From Bacteroidota bacterium (lineage in GTDB: Bacteria; Bacteroidota; Bacteroidia; Chitinophagales; Chitinophagaceae), in NCBI GenBank assembly GCA_016715505.1, contig JADJZY010000003.1, positions 1 through 64,000 on the forward strand: DNA of 64,000 nucleotides, read 5' to 3'. Below are positions 41,400 to 50,197 of this stretch, piece by piece (positions within the stretch are counted from its first letter, which is position 1; each line of letters opens with the position of its first letter). The notes below the pieces were generated by a model. The model worked only from the letters and a program-made list of their open reading frames with translations. It was not told where the DNA came from and searched no databases. Both the position numbers and the translations under genes were made by a program.

Positions 41400-41750
41400 A
41401 TGGACAACAAGTTTGAAATTGTTTTATTGGCAGAAGCATTTGAATTTTTAAAGTCACTTGACATTAAACATTCCACTAAAATACTTTTTAATATTAGAAA
41501 ATCCCAACAGAAAAATGACCCTGAACTTTTTAAAAAATTGACAGATGAAATTTGGGAATTTAGAACTTTATTTCAAGGATTACAATATAGAATGTTAGCA
41601 TTTTGGGACAAGACAGACAATAAAAATACATTAGTTATTTCGACACATGGCTTTATAAAAAAACAAAGTAAAGTTCCAGAAAACGAAATATTTAAAGCAG
41701 AAACTCAACGAAAAAAATATTTTCAAGACAATTTAAAAAACAAGAAATGA
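41400..41750 (+). CDS. higB: HigB-type toxin (RelE/ParE superfamily, Gp49-like)
   Basis: 116 residues. Ribosome-dependent mRNA interferase-type toxin of a type II toxin-antitoxin system. Features: KFEIVLLAEAFEFLKSLD, DEIWEFRTLFQGLQYRMLAFW and TLVISTHGFIKKQSKVPENEI, typical of the phage-derived Gp49-like/HigB family (R-t-x-f-x-g-x-y-r, then HGFxKK-x-kxPxxEI). The antitoxin follows with a four-base overlap (ATGA at 41747-41750), and toxin-before-antitoxin order is the Hig arrangement. The gene is very AT-rich beside its neighbours and is a likely recent acquisition. Confidence 0.88.
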   Translation: MDNKFEIVLLAEAFEFLKSLDIKHSTKILFNIRKSQQKNDPELFKKLTDEIWEFRTLFQGLQYRMLAFWDKTDNKNTLVISTHGFIKKQSKVPENEIFKAETQRKKYFQDNLKNKK

Positions 41751-42060
41751 AAACTTACACATTAAACGAAGTACAAGACAAAATAATTGGCAAAAAAGGA
41801 ACACCAAACAGAGAAAAATTTGAATACGAACTTCAAATGGATTTAATTGGTAAAGCCATTAAAGAAAGCCGACAAGAACGCAAATTGACACAAGAACAAT
41901 TAGGTGAATTGGTTGGTGTACAAAAGCTCAAATTTCACGACTTGAAAGCAATGCAAGTAATGTAACTATGGACACATTGATGAAAGTATTTACGGCATTG
42001 AAAGCAAAAGTGAAACTACAAATTGAATTACCAAACGCAAAATTTAACTTAGCAAGATAA
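41747..42060 (+). CDS. higA: HigA-type antitoxin (XRE family HTH), frameshifted
   Basis: About 104 residues. DNA-binding antitoxin: MKTYTLNEVQDKIIGKKGTP, then the XRE helix-turn-helix AIKESRQERKLTQEQLGELVG. As written it stops at 41965, but one more A in the AAAA at 41922-41925 restores VQKAQISRLESNASNVTMDT and LMKVFTALKAKVKLQIEL, ending at 42060. The last part is a normal XRE antitoxin C-terminus. It would bind its own promoter and neutralise HigB. If the break were real, the helix-turn-helix would be incomplete beside an intact toxin, which is unlikely to be viable. Confidence 0.88.
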
Positions 42061-42510
42061 AACTTCTGCTAACATGGGTTTGCAAAAGAGGGGCTTTATT
42101 ACAAGGCTGAACATTTGTACTTTCAATTAGCTTTTCTACTAAAATTGAACTTTGGCACTATCTAAACTCCAGCTTCGCCAAGCTCAAAAACGCGGATAGC
42201 TTTTTCTTGAACCTGTGATCAGCGTTGAATTGGCATAATTCGGGGTTACCGAGCAAATCCTTTACAGGCTTTGTGTACAGCAGCTTCGTGCCTTGCTACT
42301 GCAAATTCTCAGTTGAATAGGTGTAATTCAGGGCCAGGGATGGCAGCAAGGTACCCCACAGCGACGAAGGAGCGAGGAGTACCGCGTACAGCCCGATGAC
42401 GCCACAAAGAAGCAACCCTGATTGAAGCGACAAGTTTGTAGTGGCGGCAGGCCTCCTGGTTGAATTGAAATCCAAGTATTGAATATGCCGAAGAACCTTG
42501 GTTATCTTGA
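42061..42510. other. Intergenic, possible cassette-like repeat remnant (450 bases)
   Basis: Directly after higA comes GCTAACATGGGTTTGCAAAA, and then an inverted repeat TTTCAATT ... AATTGAA about 70 bases further on. This resembles, from memory, short imperfectly palindromic sequences that follow small AT-rich cassette genes in Bacteroidota genomes. The right arm expected to match TTTGCAAA is not seen, so if it is such an element it is truncated. The rest has no recognised gene. Confidence 0.3.
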
Positions 42511-43358
42511 TTAAAAATACTTTCGCAAAATTCGGCAGAGCCAATCAAAACATTTTTGAAGTCCGGGATATCGGATTTTATCCGGCGTATCTGAAGCGGA
42601 ATGATAATCGCCGTGTATACCCGTGGTGATGGAACAGGAGGGAATACCGCGTTGTAAGAAGGCCCTCGTATCTAATTGTTGTAATTTGTTCGTATCGCCA
42701 AGTATGATTTGCAAAATACTATCCTTGAAGAGTGCAGGCGGGTAAGCTTTTTGGTAAACATTTAAAACATTGTTTGTCATACGGCCCACCATATCCACAT
42801 TCATGATGGCTTTAATGCGATAGCGTTGAAGCACCCAAGGGGCAAAAGCTGCAGACCCATACAAACCTTGCTCGTGAGCGCCCCAAAAAACGATCATCCA
42901 GTTATAGGGGCTCTTTTAAATTGACGATATTGTTTAATGAGTGCCAAAACAAGTGCCACTCCGGAGGCATTGTCATCGGCACCGGGATGATATCCTTTAA
43001 ATCGGATATCGTTTGACTTAAGCAGACTGACACCCAGGTGATCGTAATGGGCGGCGATGAGCAAGGTGCTGTCCCTGCCGCGGTTGATAAAAGTATACAC
43101 GTTGGCCGATGAACATGGTTTATTAGAATCTGCATCGTGGTATTGAAAACTTTGTTGGTATGGGCGTAAGCCGTAAGAACGAATTTGTTGACTCAAATAC
43201 TCGATGACTTTTTGTTGCGCTTTGCCACCTGGTGGTCGTCCTTGAAAAGCACTATCGCAGAGTGTTTGTATGACTTTTTTCAAATAAAAAGTATCTGCTT
43301 GTGGTTGTGCAAGCGAAACAAGAGGGAAGAGCATGCTGAATAAAAGGACGATGCGCAT
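42511..43358 (-). CDS. Secreted M28-family zinc peptidase, frameshifted
   Basis: About 282 residues. Signal peptide MRIVLLFSMLFPLVSLAQ. Zinc-aminopeptidase motifs: LIAAHYDHLG (first metal His), PGADDNASGVALVLAL (bridging Asp), FWGAHEQGLYGS (catalytic/metal Glu region), MNVDMVGR, and HGDYHSASDTPDKI (last His). In most M28 enzymes the third motif is EE (catalytic plus metal Glu); here it is HE. The frame breaks at a coding-strand C run (GGGG at 42907-42910); one more base joins KRAPYNW to MIVFWG. Start codon is immediately after the terminator of the neighbouring fibre gene. Confidence 0.83.
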
Positions 43359-43388
43359 AAAAAAAACCGGAGCCTGATAGGCTCCGGT
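43359..43388 (-). terminator. Intrinsic terminator after fibre-like protein 2
   Basis: On the minus strand ACCGGAGCC and GGCTCCGGT form a perfect nine-base-pair stem with a five-base loop, followed by eight U residues (A run 43359-43366). It ends exactly where the peptidase start codon begins (43356-43358). Confidence 0.92.
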
Positions 43389-43421
43389 AAAGATAAATGC
43401 TAAAAAATATCTTGCCTGGGA

Positions 43422-46104
43422 TTATTCCTGTGTACCTTCTGGTTTTGGTGCAGGTGAAGTAGAAGCCGGAGCTACACCAAATTTGATATTTTTGGTTTGT
43501 CCGTCCCACCACATACCTTGTCCGCTACCATCTTTTTTGCTATCGTCGTACATGACTTGTTGCAAATTGGTATCAAATTGATTGGAGAGAACTTCCTGAG
43601 GAATCGTTGATTCAGGATGATTATCGATACGATCACCTACGCTAATCCAGGAAATAGATACATTGCTGGTACCTCCGTTGAGTTCTTTTACGGTAAACCC
43701 ATTTTTATCTACGCTGGCAATATAAAGGCCATTACACAAACCCATTGCTGAAACTGTTACAACCGGAATATCGGCGAGTAAGCTGCTGTAGTTATTATCG
43801 AATGGAATAAATACAGAACCGTTCACGAGTGTTGCTTTTCCTTTTTATAGATGGTTAATTCGGTAGAAGTTACAGAGTAGGCCGCTACTTTTCGTTGCCA
43901 TTATCGACCAATTCAATTTGTTTACCGGAAGTATATTCATCCCCCAAATTATAAGAAGCGAATAACTCACCACTATTCATTTGACCGATGACTTTACCCT
44001 TAGAGATACTACCAACCATGGTTCCAAAAAATCCGCCACCGATACCGGCCACTTCGTTAGAAGGCAGGAAACCGCCACCACTGGCATAAGCTGATGAACC
44101 ATAAACACCATAATTGAGCAAGCCGGAAGAGCGATAGCCCAATGATCCCCAATATGAACCTTGAATTTCTGCTCCCAGCACACCACCGGTTCTTGAATAA
44201 TCATTATAACTATGTCCTGCAACGCCAAAGGTGTATACATCTCCCCAAAAATTATATCCTGAAGTTGCGGAATTACAAGTAAGTTGTGTATACCCTGTTC
44301 CATCATTTTGGGAATCTCGGGTGCGGTAACCAAACAAAGAATGTTGGCCATCACCATTGATGGCTAGTTGCTGGCGATAAACATAAAATTGATAAACAAT
44401 GGATGGAGATGTACTTCCACAAGAAGCAGAAGTTCCATTGTCTCTGAAAATGGAGTTCACCAAAGAAGTACCACTTGTAGCAAATTTTGGTAAATAGTCG
44501 TTGGTGCCAGTGGATGAAGTGATTGTAGGAGCAGCCCAACTTGCATTTCCAGATGCATCCGATGTTAAGACTCTACCATTTGCAGCCCCATTGGTCATGG
44601 TTAAACCACCCGTTACAACGTTCGCCCATTTATAGGTAGAGAGTCCTAATGACATGGTATTATCTGTGCCGGGGATAACGAAGTTATCACCATCTCCACC
44701 TATGACGAATCGGCTATTTTCGACCCCGGAACCACCACTTTGGGTAAAGAATTCAGTCATTCCGAATGAACTGGCTCTGATATTCGAGGCGTAGTTGGCG
44801 TCTCTGTTCAATTGGATTGAACTTGTTCCTCCGTCACTTTTTATGATCATTTGGGTATTTGGTGTGCCTGAATTGACCCATAAAGTATCCCTTAAAATTG
44901 TTTTACCTGAAACATCCAACTTTTGCTGCGGATTGGGATTGCCTATCCCCACGTCGCCGGATGATGTAATGATCATTCGATTCGCATTGTTGGTTCCAAA
45001 GGTCATATTTGCATTTTCACGATTCATGATACTCGCATCATTTCCGGTATTTCGAATATCCAATCCATCAGTTGCTGTGTGGCCTGTAGTATTGTTGGTT
45101 AAACGTACATCCATCGTCGTACCATCGGTATTGTTCAGATGCACACGACTAACTGGTGCTGCGTTTCCGCCTATCCCTACATTCTCAGTTGTAAAATCGG
45201 CATGGAATTTTAATTTGCTGGTACCGCCTTTGAAAATACTGATACCGGCATTACCCGCAGTACTGATTAAAAAACGGCCTAAGCCATCGCCTGAAGCTAG
45301 ACCATTGTTTCCGAATGCCAGTAAGTTCGCATAAGGATATAAGGTAGTAATACCTGCATATCCTCCGGCGTAGGTACTTCCGTATTTGGTGAAAGTAGAA
45401 TAGTTACTGGCACCATCGCTATACAAGGTAAAACGACCTGCACCGGTTGCACTTAAGTTTTGCATACGCATATGCTCCAATACACTCGCACTGTTTTGAT
45501 TGATATGGATTTTGGCGGTTGCTGCCGGTGTAGTTGTTCCAATACCGATGTTTGTTCCATTGTCAAATACCTGACTGTTATAAATCGTATTGGCGGCTGT
45601 AAACTTGGTCAGGAAATTCACGGTGCCTGTTCCGGCTGCACTGGTTGATACGGCGCCTGCACGATCGCCACCTGCTGTTTCTTTAGCCATGCCTGCTTTA
45701 TCGGCATAGATGGCATAAGGTACACTCAGCAATTGCGTTGTTCCGGCATCGGCATAGTTCGTACCCCCTTGTGGGTCTATCGCTACTTTGATGTATTTAT
45801 TGCCGGTTTCCCATTTCACCTCTTTCATCGTTCCGGTTACTGCCGTTCCGTTGCCAATTTGTAAGGTGTACAATCCAAACTCATTCGTCGTAATCGTTTG
45901 TACTTCTTCGTATTCAGGCGTGGTGGCATCAGCGGTTGGCAATACACTGAGTTTTATCCCCAGGGTTTGTTTGCCCATCGGATTGCCTTTGGTATCGCGG
46001 GCGATGCCTTGATAATTAAATTTTTGAGGCACCTGGGCTTTTAGCAGCGCAGGGCTTCCGGCTAAAATTAAACCGGTCAATAGGAGTTTAAGTGTTTGTT
46101 TCAT
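43422..46104 (-). CDS. Large secreted fibre-like protein 2, constant head with a second C-terminal domain type, two frameshifts
   Basis: About 893 residues from the ATG at 46102-46104 (MKQTLKLLLTGLILAGSPAL signal peptide). The first 370 residues are nearly the same as proteins 3 and 4: PQKFNYQGIARDTKGNPMGK, GTNIGIGTTTPAATAKIHIN, FTTENVGIGGNAAPVSRVHL. It then diverges: GNPNPQQKLDVSGKTILRDT, a region with GGSGVENSRFVIGGDGDN, GAEIQGSYWGSLGYRSSG. The C-terminal domain reads GKQIELVDNGNEK, (frame break at TTTT 43889-43892) VAAYSVTSTELTIYKK, (break at 43840-43841) GKATLVNGSVFIPFDNN, MGLCNGLYIASVDKNGF, GTSNVSISWISVGDR. This is a domain I recognise from other tail-fibre-like secreted proteins, without a name. 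Ends in a Pro/Ser/Ala-rich tail. Confidence 0.8.
44990..46104 (-). repeat. Constant-head repeat, copy in protein 2
   Basis: Nucleotide-level near copy of the head block in proteins 3 and 4. Similarity starts at the start codon; the bases upstream differ from the other copies. Boundaries are approximate, by eye. Confidence 0.75.
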
Positions 46105-46405
46105 GAGATTTTTTTTAGTGGTATAAAGGTACTCTGCCAATAATGGTTTTTTCGTCAGATTGAGAATTTGGCGGGATTCATTGAGTAATTGGTCACAATT
46201 CAAGGGAATTTGGTGATGAGCAATCATTTAAATGACTTTTGTATACGCTCCCATTCGGTTGTTATACCGATTCTGGAACAATAAAAAAGCACCCTTTTAA
46301 TTTATATGGATGTTTTACCAGTCTAGTTCAAAGACGAGAGGATTGGACTACTTTATATTTCCATATGGTATTCAATCATCGACAAGATCGGCTCATTCTT
46401 GGGGC

Positions 46406-46440
46406 AAAAAAGGATTGCCTTTTGTGGCAATCCCTTTTTT
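46406..46440. terminator. Intrinsic terminator after fibre-like protein 3
   Basis: GGATTGCC (46412-46419) pairs with GGCAATCC (46426-46433), with A and T runs on both sides. In the minus direction it stops the transcript of protein 3, 17 bases after its stop codon. Confidence 0.88.
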
Positions 46441-46457
46441 AATCGTATCAGGCTCAA

Positions 46458-49426
46458 TTATCTTCCGCCTAGTGGATTGTTTTGTTGATTGGCTTTGGCT
46501 TTTTGTTCAGCCGCTGCTTTTTGTTTGCGAAGTTCTTCTCCTCTTTTTTGTGCTGCAGCCATGGCCTCTTTGTTTTCAGCAATGCGCTGTTGTTCTTTTG
46601 CACTTTGAGGTTTAGGAGTCATACGCTCGCTATGGTGTAAGCCTTTAGAAGCATCCTGACCGAATAACTCAGGGTGTAAATATTTCCCTTTTTCACGATC
46701 GGCTTTCTCCACTTCTGCTTCTACACGATTGGCATTGGCCCAGGCATCCTGACGAACACCGGTTACCTGCCAGCTTACTTTTACATTGGGTTTGCTGGTT
46801 TTGATGCTAAAAGTATTGTTGTTTACTTCCGAACTAACTTTCGCCATAACGAAGTCGTTGCTGTTATCGATGACCGTCAATTGATATTTAAAATCTTTGT
46901 TTTCGGCCTGAAAATAAGCAGGTAGTTCATTTACTGCATTTCCGCTTGCATCCGTAACGATATTGCCATTGTAAACATTCATCATATCCGGACTTTCAAC
47001 AAAGCTGTGAACTAAGTATTTATTGGCGGGGTCTTGTGGGTGATCAATTTTAAACGTACCGCCTGCTTTGGAGAGTGTACCATTGATATGGGTATTGCCT
47101 TCGAAATAACCTGAGTAATTATTATAAAAACCTCCGGTTGGTGCAGCTCCATAAATACTATAAGTATAATCGCTATTGCCAGAACCACCATCTGCATCTC
47201 CAAAAATACCTCTTGGATTATTGGTTCCGTTGGTTAGATCATAATTACCTTGAGCGAAACCACTTACGCCAATTACCGTTTCATCACCTCCTGAAGCATA
47301 AGAATATACGCCAATTGAACGACCTGTGCTGTTGGATGGCGCATAAGCGTCGTTATAAGAACCAAATACGGTTGCACTAGTAGTAGTAGAAATTGAAGTG
47401 GCTGAGTTCTGAGAGCCGTAGGCATCGCCTGTTCCGTTTTGTGTAGCATAGTTGATACCTCCTGACACAAATGAGTTTGACCCTGTGGAATTTACTACTG
47501 AATTGTAAGCACCATAGGCGTCTTGCGATCCCCCGTTAACTAAATTGATGATGCCATAAGAATATGATGAATTTCCTGTTCCTTCAAAGTTTGTATTTGA
47601 AAAAATACCCGTTGGCGAATAGTCGGAATAGGACTCTACCATGACCCCATTATTGGAGGTGCCATTTAAATTATTAGATACAAAATAAGCTGCCGTATCT
47701 CTCGAAGAAAGAATACTCAATTCGGCATTACTTAATGATGTTGAAATATAATTACCCATGCGGCCATCTGCTAAGTTTACTTCCAATCCTAATTCACCTC
47801 CATTTGCAAAACGGAATGTATTTTCTAAAGTTGATTTCCGATATAACCCATTTTGTCATTGGATAAAGTAGGGTTAGTGGTATGATTTTGAAAATAGATT
47901 CCTCTATCTATTCCCGAAGAGGAATCTTCTAACACTAAGAAGGTACCGGTATTTTGTTTGCCTTCAAATCCAAATAGTGAAAATCCAAATGGCGCTGTGT
48001 GATCTCTGAATTGTGTGCCAAATGGTACTCCAAAAAAGCTGCCTTGTGAGGTTCTGCCAAAATATAAAGCTGATCCATTATCCACAAGACTGCTATTGCC
48101 TAAAGTTGTTCCATTGGGTGTAAACTTTGGAATGTAATTGACTGTTCCACTGCCGCTCACGCCACCGCCTGCAGCAGGTGTTTGCCAGGTAGCCAAACCT
48201 GTTGCATCAGAGGTTAATACTTTACCTGCACCCGGTGCACCACCACTAATTCTGATTTGATTCGCCAGTTCTACATTCCCTGTAGCCGTTACCGTCATAC
48301 GTGTGACATTATTGGTTCCTAATGTGAGATTCGCATTTTCACGATTGGTGATACTTGCATCATTTCCTGTATTGCGAATATCTAATCCATCAGTTGCTGT
48401 GTGGCCTGTAGTATTATTGGTTAATCGTACATCCATCGTCGTACCATCGGTATTGTTCATGTGTACACGACCTACCGGTGCGCTATTTCCGCCAATCCCT
48501 ACATTCTCAGTGGTGAAGTCGGCATGGAATTTTAATTTACTGGTACCGCCTTTAAAAATACTGATACCGGCATTACCTGCAGTACTAATTAAAAAACGGC
48601 CTAAGCCATCATTCGCAGCTACTCCATTGTTTCCGAATGCCAGTAAGTTCGCATAAGGATACAAGGTAGTAATGCCCGCATATCCTCCGGCGTAGGTACT
48701 TCCGTATTTGGTGAAAGTGGAATAGTTACTGGCACCATCGCTATACAAGGTAAAACGACCTGCACCGGTTGCACTTAAGTTTTGCATACGCATATGCTCC
48801 AATACACTCGCACTGTTTTGATTGATATGTATTTTGGCTGTGGCTGCTGGTGTCGTAGTTCCAATACCGATGTTTGTTCCATTGTCAAATACCTGACTGT
48901 TATAAATTGTATTTGCGGCTGTAAACTTGGTCAGGAAATTCACGGTGCCTGTTCCGGCTGCACTCGTTGATACGGCGCCTGCACGATCGCCACCTGCTGT
49001 TTCTTTAGCCATGCCTGCTTTATCGGCATAGATGGCATAAGGTACACTCAGCAATTGCGTTGTTCCGGCATCGGCATAGTTCGTACCCCCTTGTGGGTCT
49101 ATCGCTACTTTGATGTATTTATTGCCGGTTTCCCATTTTACCTCTTTCATCGTTCCGGTGACTGCCGTTCCGTTGCCAATTTGTAAGGTGTACAAGCCAA
49201 ACTCATTCGTCGTAATCGTTTGTACTTCTTCGTATTCAGGCGTAGTTGCATCGGATGTTGGCAATACACTGAGTTTTATACCCAGGGTTTGTTTGCCCAT
49301 CGGATTGCCTTTGGTATCGCGGGCGATGCCTTGATAATTAAATTTTTGAGGCACCTGGGCTTTTAGCAGTGCAGGGCTTCCGGCTAAAATTAAACCGGTC
49401 AATAGGAGTTTAAGTGTTTGTTTCAT
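46458..49426 (-). CDS. Large secreted fibre-like protein 3, constant head with a third C-terminal domain type, frameshifted
   Basis: About 988 residues. Same signal peptide and head as protein 2 (MKQTLKLLLTGLILAGSPAL), same stalk motifs, and the linker GGAPGAGKVLTSDATGLATW. The frame breaks near 47823-47826; another frame continues as LENTFRFANGGELGLEVNLA. The middle contains repeated Gly/Ser/Asn-rich units (AYGSQNSAT, VFGSYNDAYAPSN, IGVYSYASGGD, IYGAAPTGGFYNNYSG), suggestive of a beta-helical stalk. The C-terminal domain contains KIDHPQDPANKYLVHSFVES, PDMMNVYNGNIVTDASGN and VSWQVTGVRQDAWANANR, a widely distributed exported domain I know only as uncharacterised, followed by a charged Lys/Glu/Gln-rich tail. 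Downstream of a small T9SS protein (42-base gap). Confidence 0.82.
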
Positions 49427-49925
49427 GTATACTGTATTTGTTTGTTTAAAAAATGGTTGAGGATTCCCTTATTTAACTTTCTGTATTTTAAATGAAAATT
49501 GTTCCTGAGCATCTTCAGCTACTAAGCCGCTTAACATCAGGTAATAAGTTCCTGCTGCCAGCGATTGTAATTCCAAACGAATTTTGTTATTCCCACTCAA
49601 TTGCTGATAGTTGCCTTTTAAAACAACCTTGCCCGTTGCATCAAACAATTGATAAGCGCAATCGGCTGTTTTATCGGCCTGCCATTCGGCATATACCAGA
49701 TTATCGCTCGGATTTGGATAAACTTTTACCAGATTTTGCCATTGATTTAAATCGGAGGGACTGGTCGACTGACCCGATACAGACTGATCCGCTTGTAACA
49801 AACCCTGGGTGATGATAAAATTAGATTGGTGCTCGGTGCTGACTAAGGTCATTTCTCCGATGGAATAATCAAAGGTCATTCCATTGATCTTGGCGCTATT
49901 GCCGCTTACATTTAAGGTGTTTTGG
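48300..49925 (-). repeat. Long repeat block: T9SS copy A plus head of protein 3
   Basis: Near-identical to 51890-53330: mature part of the T9SS protein, the short intergenic sequence beginning at the fibre start (TATACTGTATTTGTTTGTTT) and the first 360 or so codons of the fibre gene. Boundaries approximate. Confidence 0.75.
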
Positions 49926-49990
49926 GCATACAGCGAGCTGAATCCACAGAAGCAACAAAGAAAGAGGGTTGTAAAAATGTGTTTTTTCAT
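49469..49990 (-). CDS. Small secreted protein with T9SS C-terminal sorting domain (copy A)
   Basis: 173 residues. Signal peptide MKKHIFTTLFLCCFCGFSSL, cut before QNTLNVSGNSAKING. The N-terminal repeat type FDYSIGEMTLVSTEHQSNFI followed by TQGLLQ is common in Bacteroidota exported proteins. The last 80 residues are a type A T9SS sorting domain: VKVYPNPSDNLVYAEW, YQLFDATGKVVLKGN, AGTYYLMLSG, FSFKIQKVK. These domains send proteins through the type IX translocon for surface attachment or release. The mature part is almost identical to copy B (52871-53395), but the signal peptide is unrelated. It is transcribed just before fibre-like protein 3. Confidence 0.87.
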   Translation of the reverse strand: MKKHIFTTLFLCCFCGFSSLYAQNTLNVSGNSAKINGMTFDYSIGEMTLVSTEHQSNFIITQGLLQADQSVSGQSTSPSDLNQWQNLVKVYPNPSDNLVYAEWQADKTADCAYQLFDATGKVVLKGNYQQLSGNNKIRLELQSLAAGTYYLMLSGLVAEDAQEQFSFKIQKVK

Positions 49991-50197
49991 GAAATTAAAT
50001 TTTAGAAGATAAAGGTATTGCTTTAGCCGTTGGCAGCTTGTTCTATTGAGTATTTGGAGGCTTTGAATGAGTAAATGGTCGGTTTTTCAGGAAAAATGGT
50101 AACACGTATTAACATAAAACCCAACAATATTGGCCGTGTAGTTTGTAATCAGAGTAACATATCATCAAACAGGGACATGTGATTGAATGAAGATGAA

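Noticed and set aside
42296..42548. Two overlapping minus-strand frames of about 80 codons after higA
   Set aside because: Low-complexity translation without a domain; both frames overlap and neither has a plausible start context.
44795..45334. 179-codon plus-strand open frame (and similar ones at 39793-40059, 48303-48656, 49110-49334, 52516-52740)
   Set aside because: These are antisense shadows of the conserved fibre-protein heads; they recur in each paralogue because the sense sequence is repeated, and they have no domain of their own.
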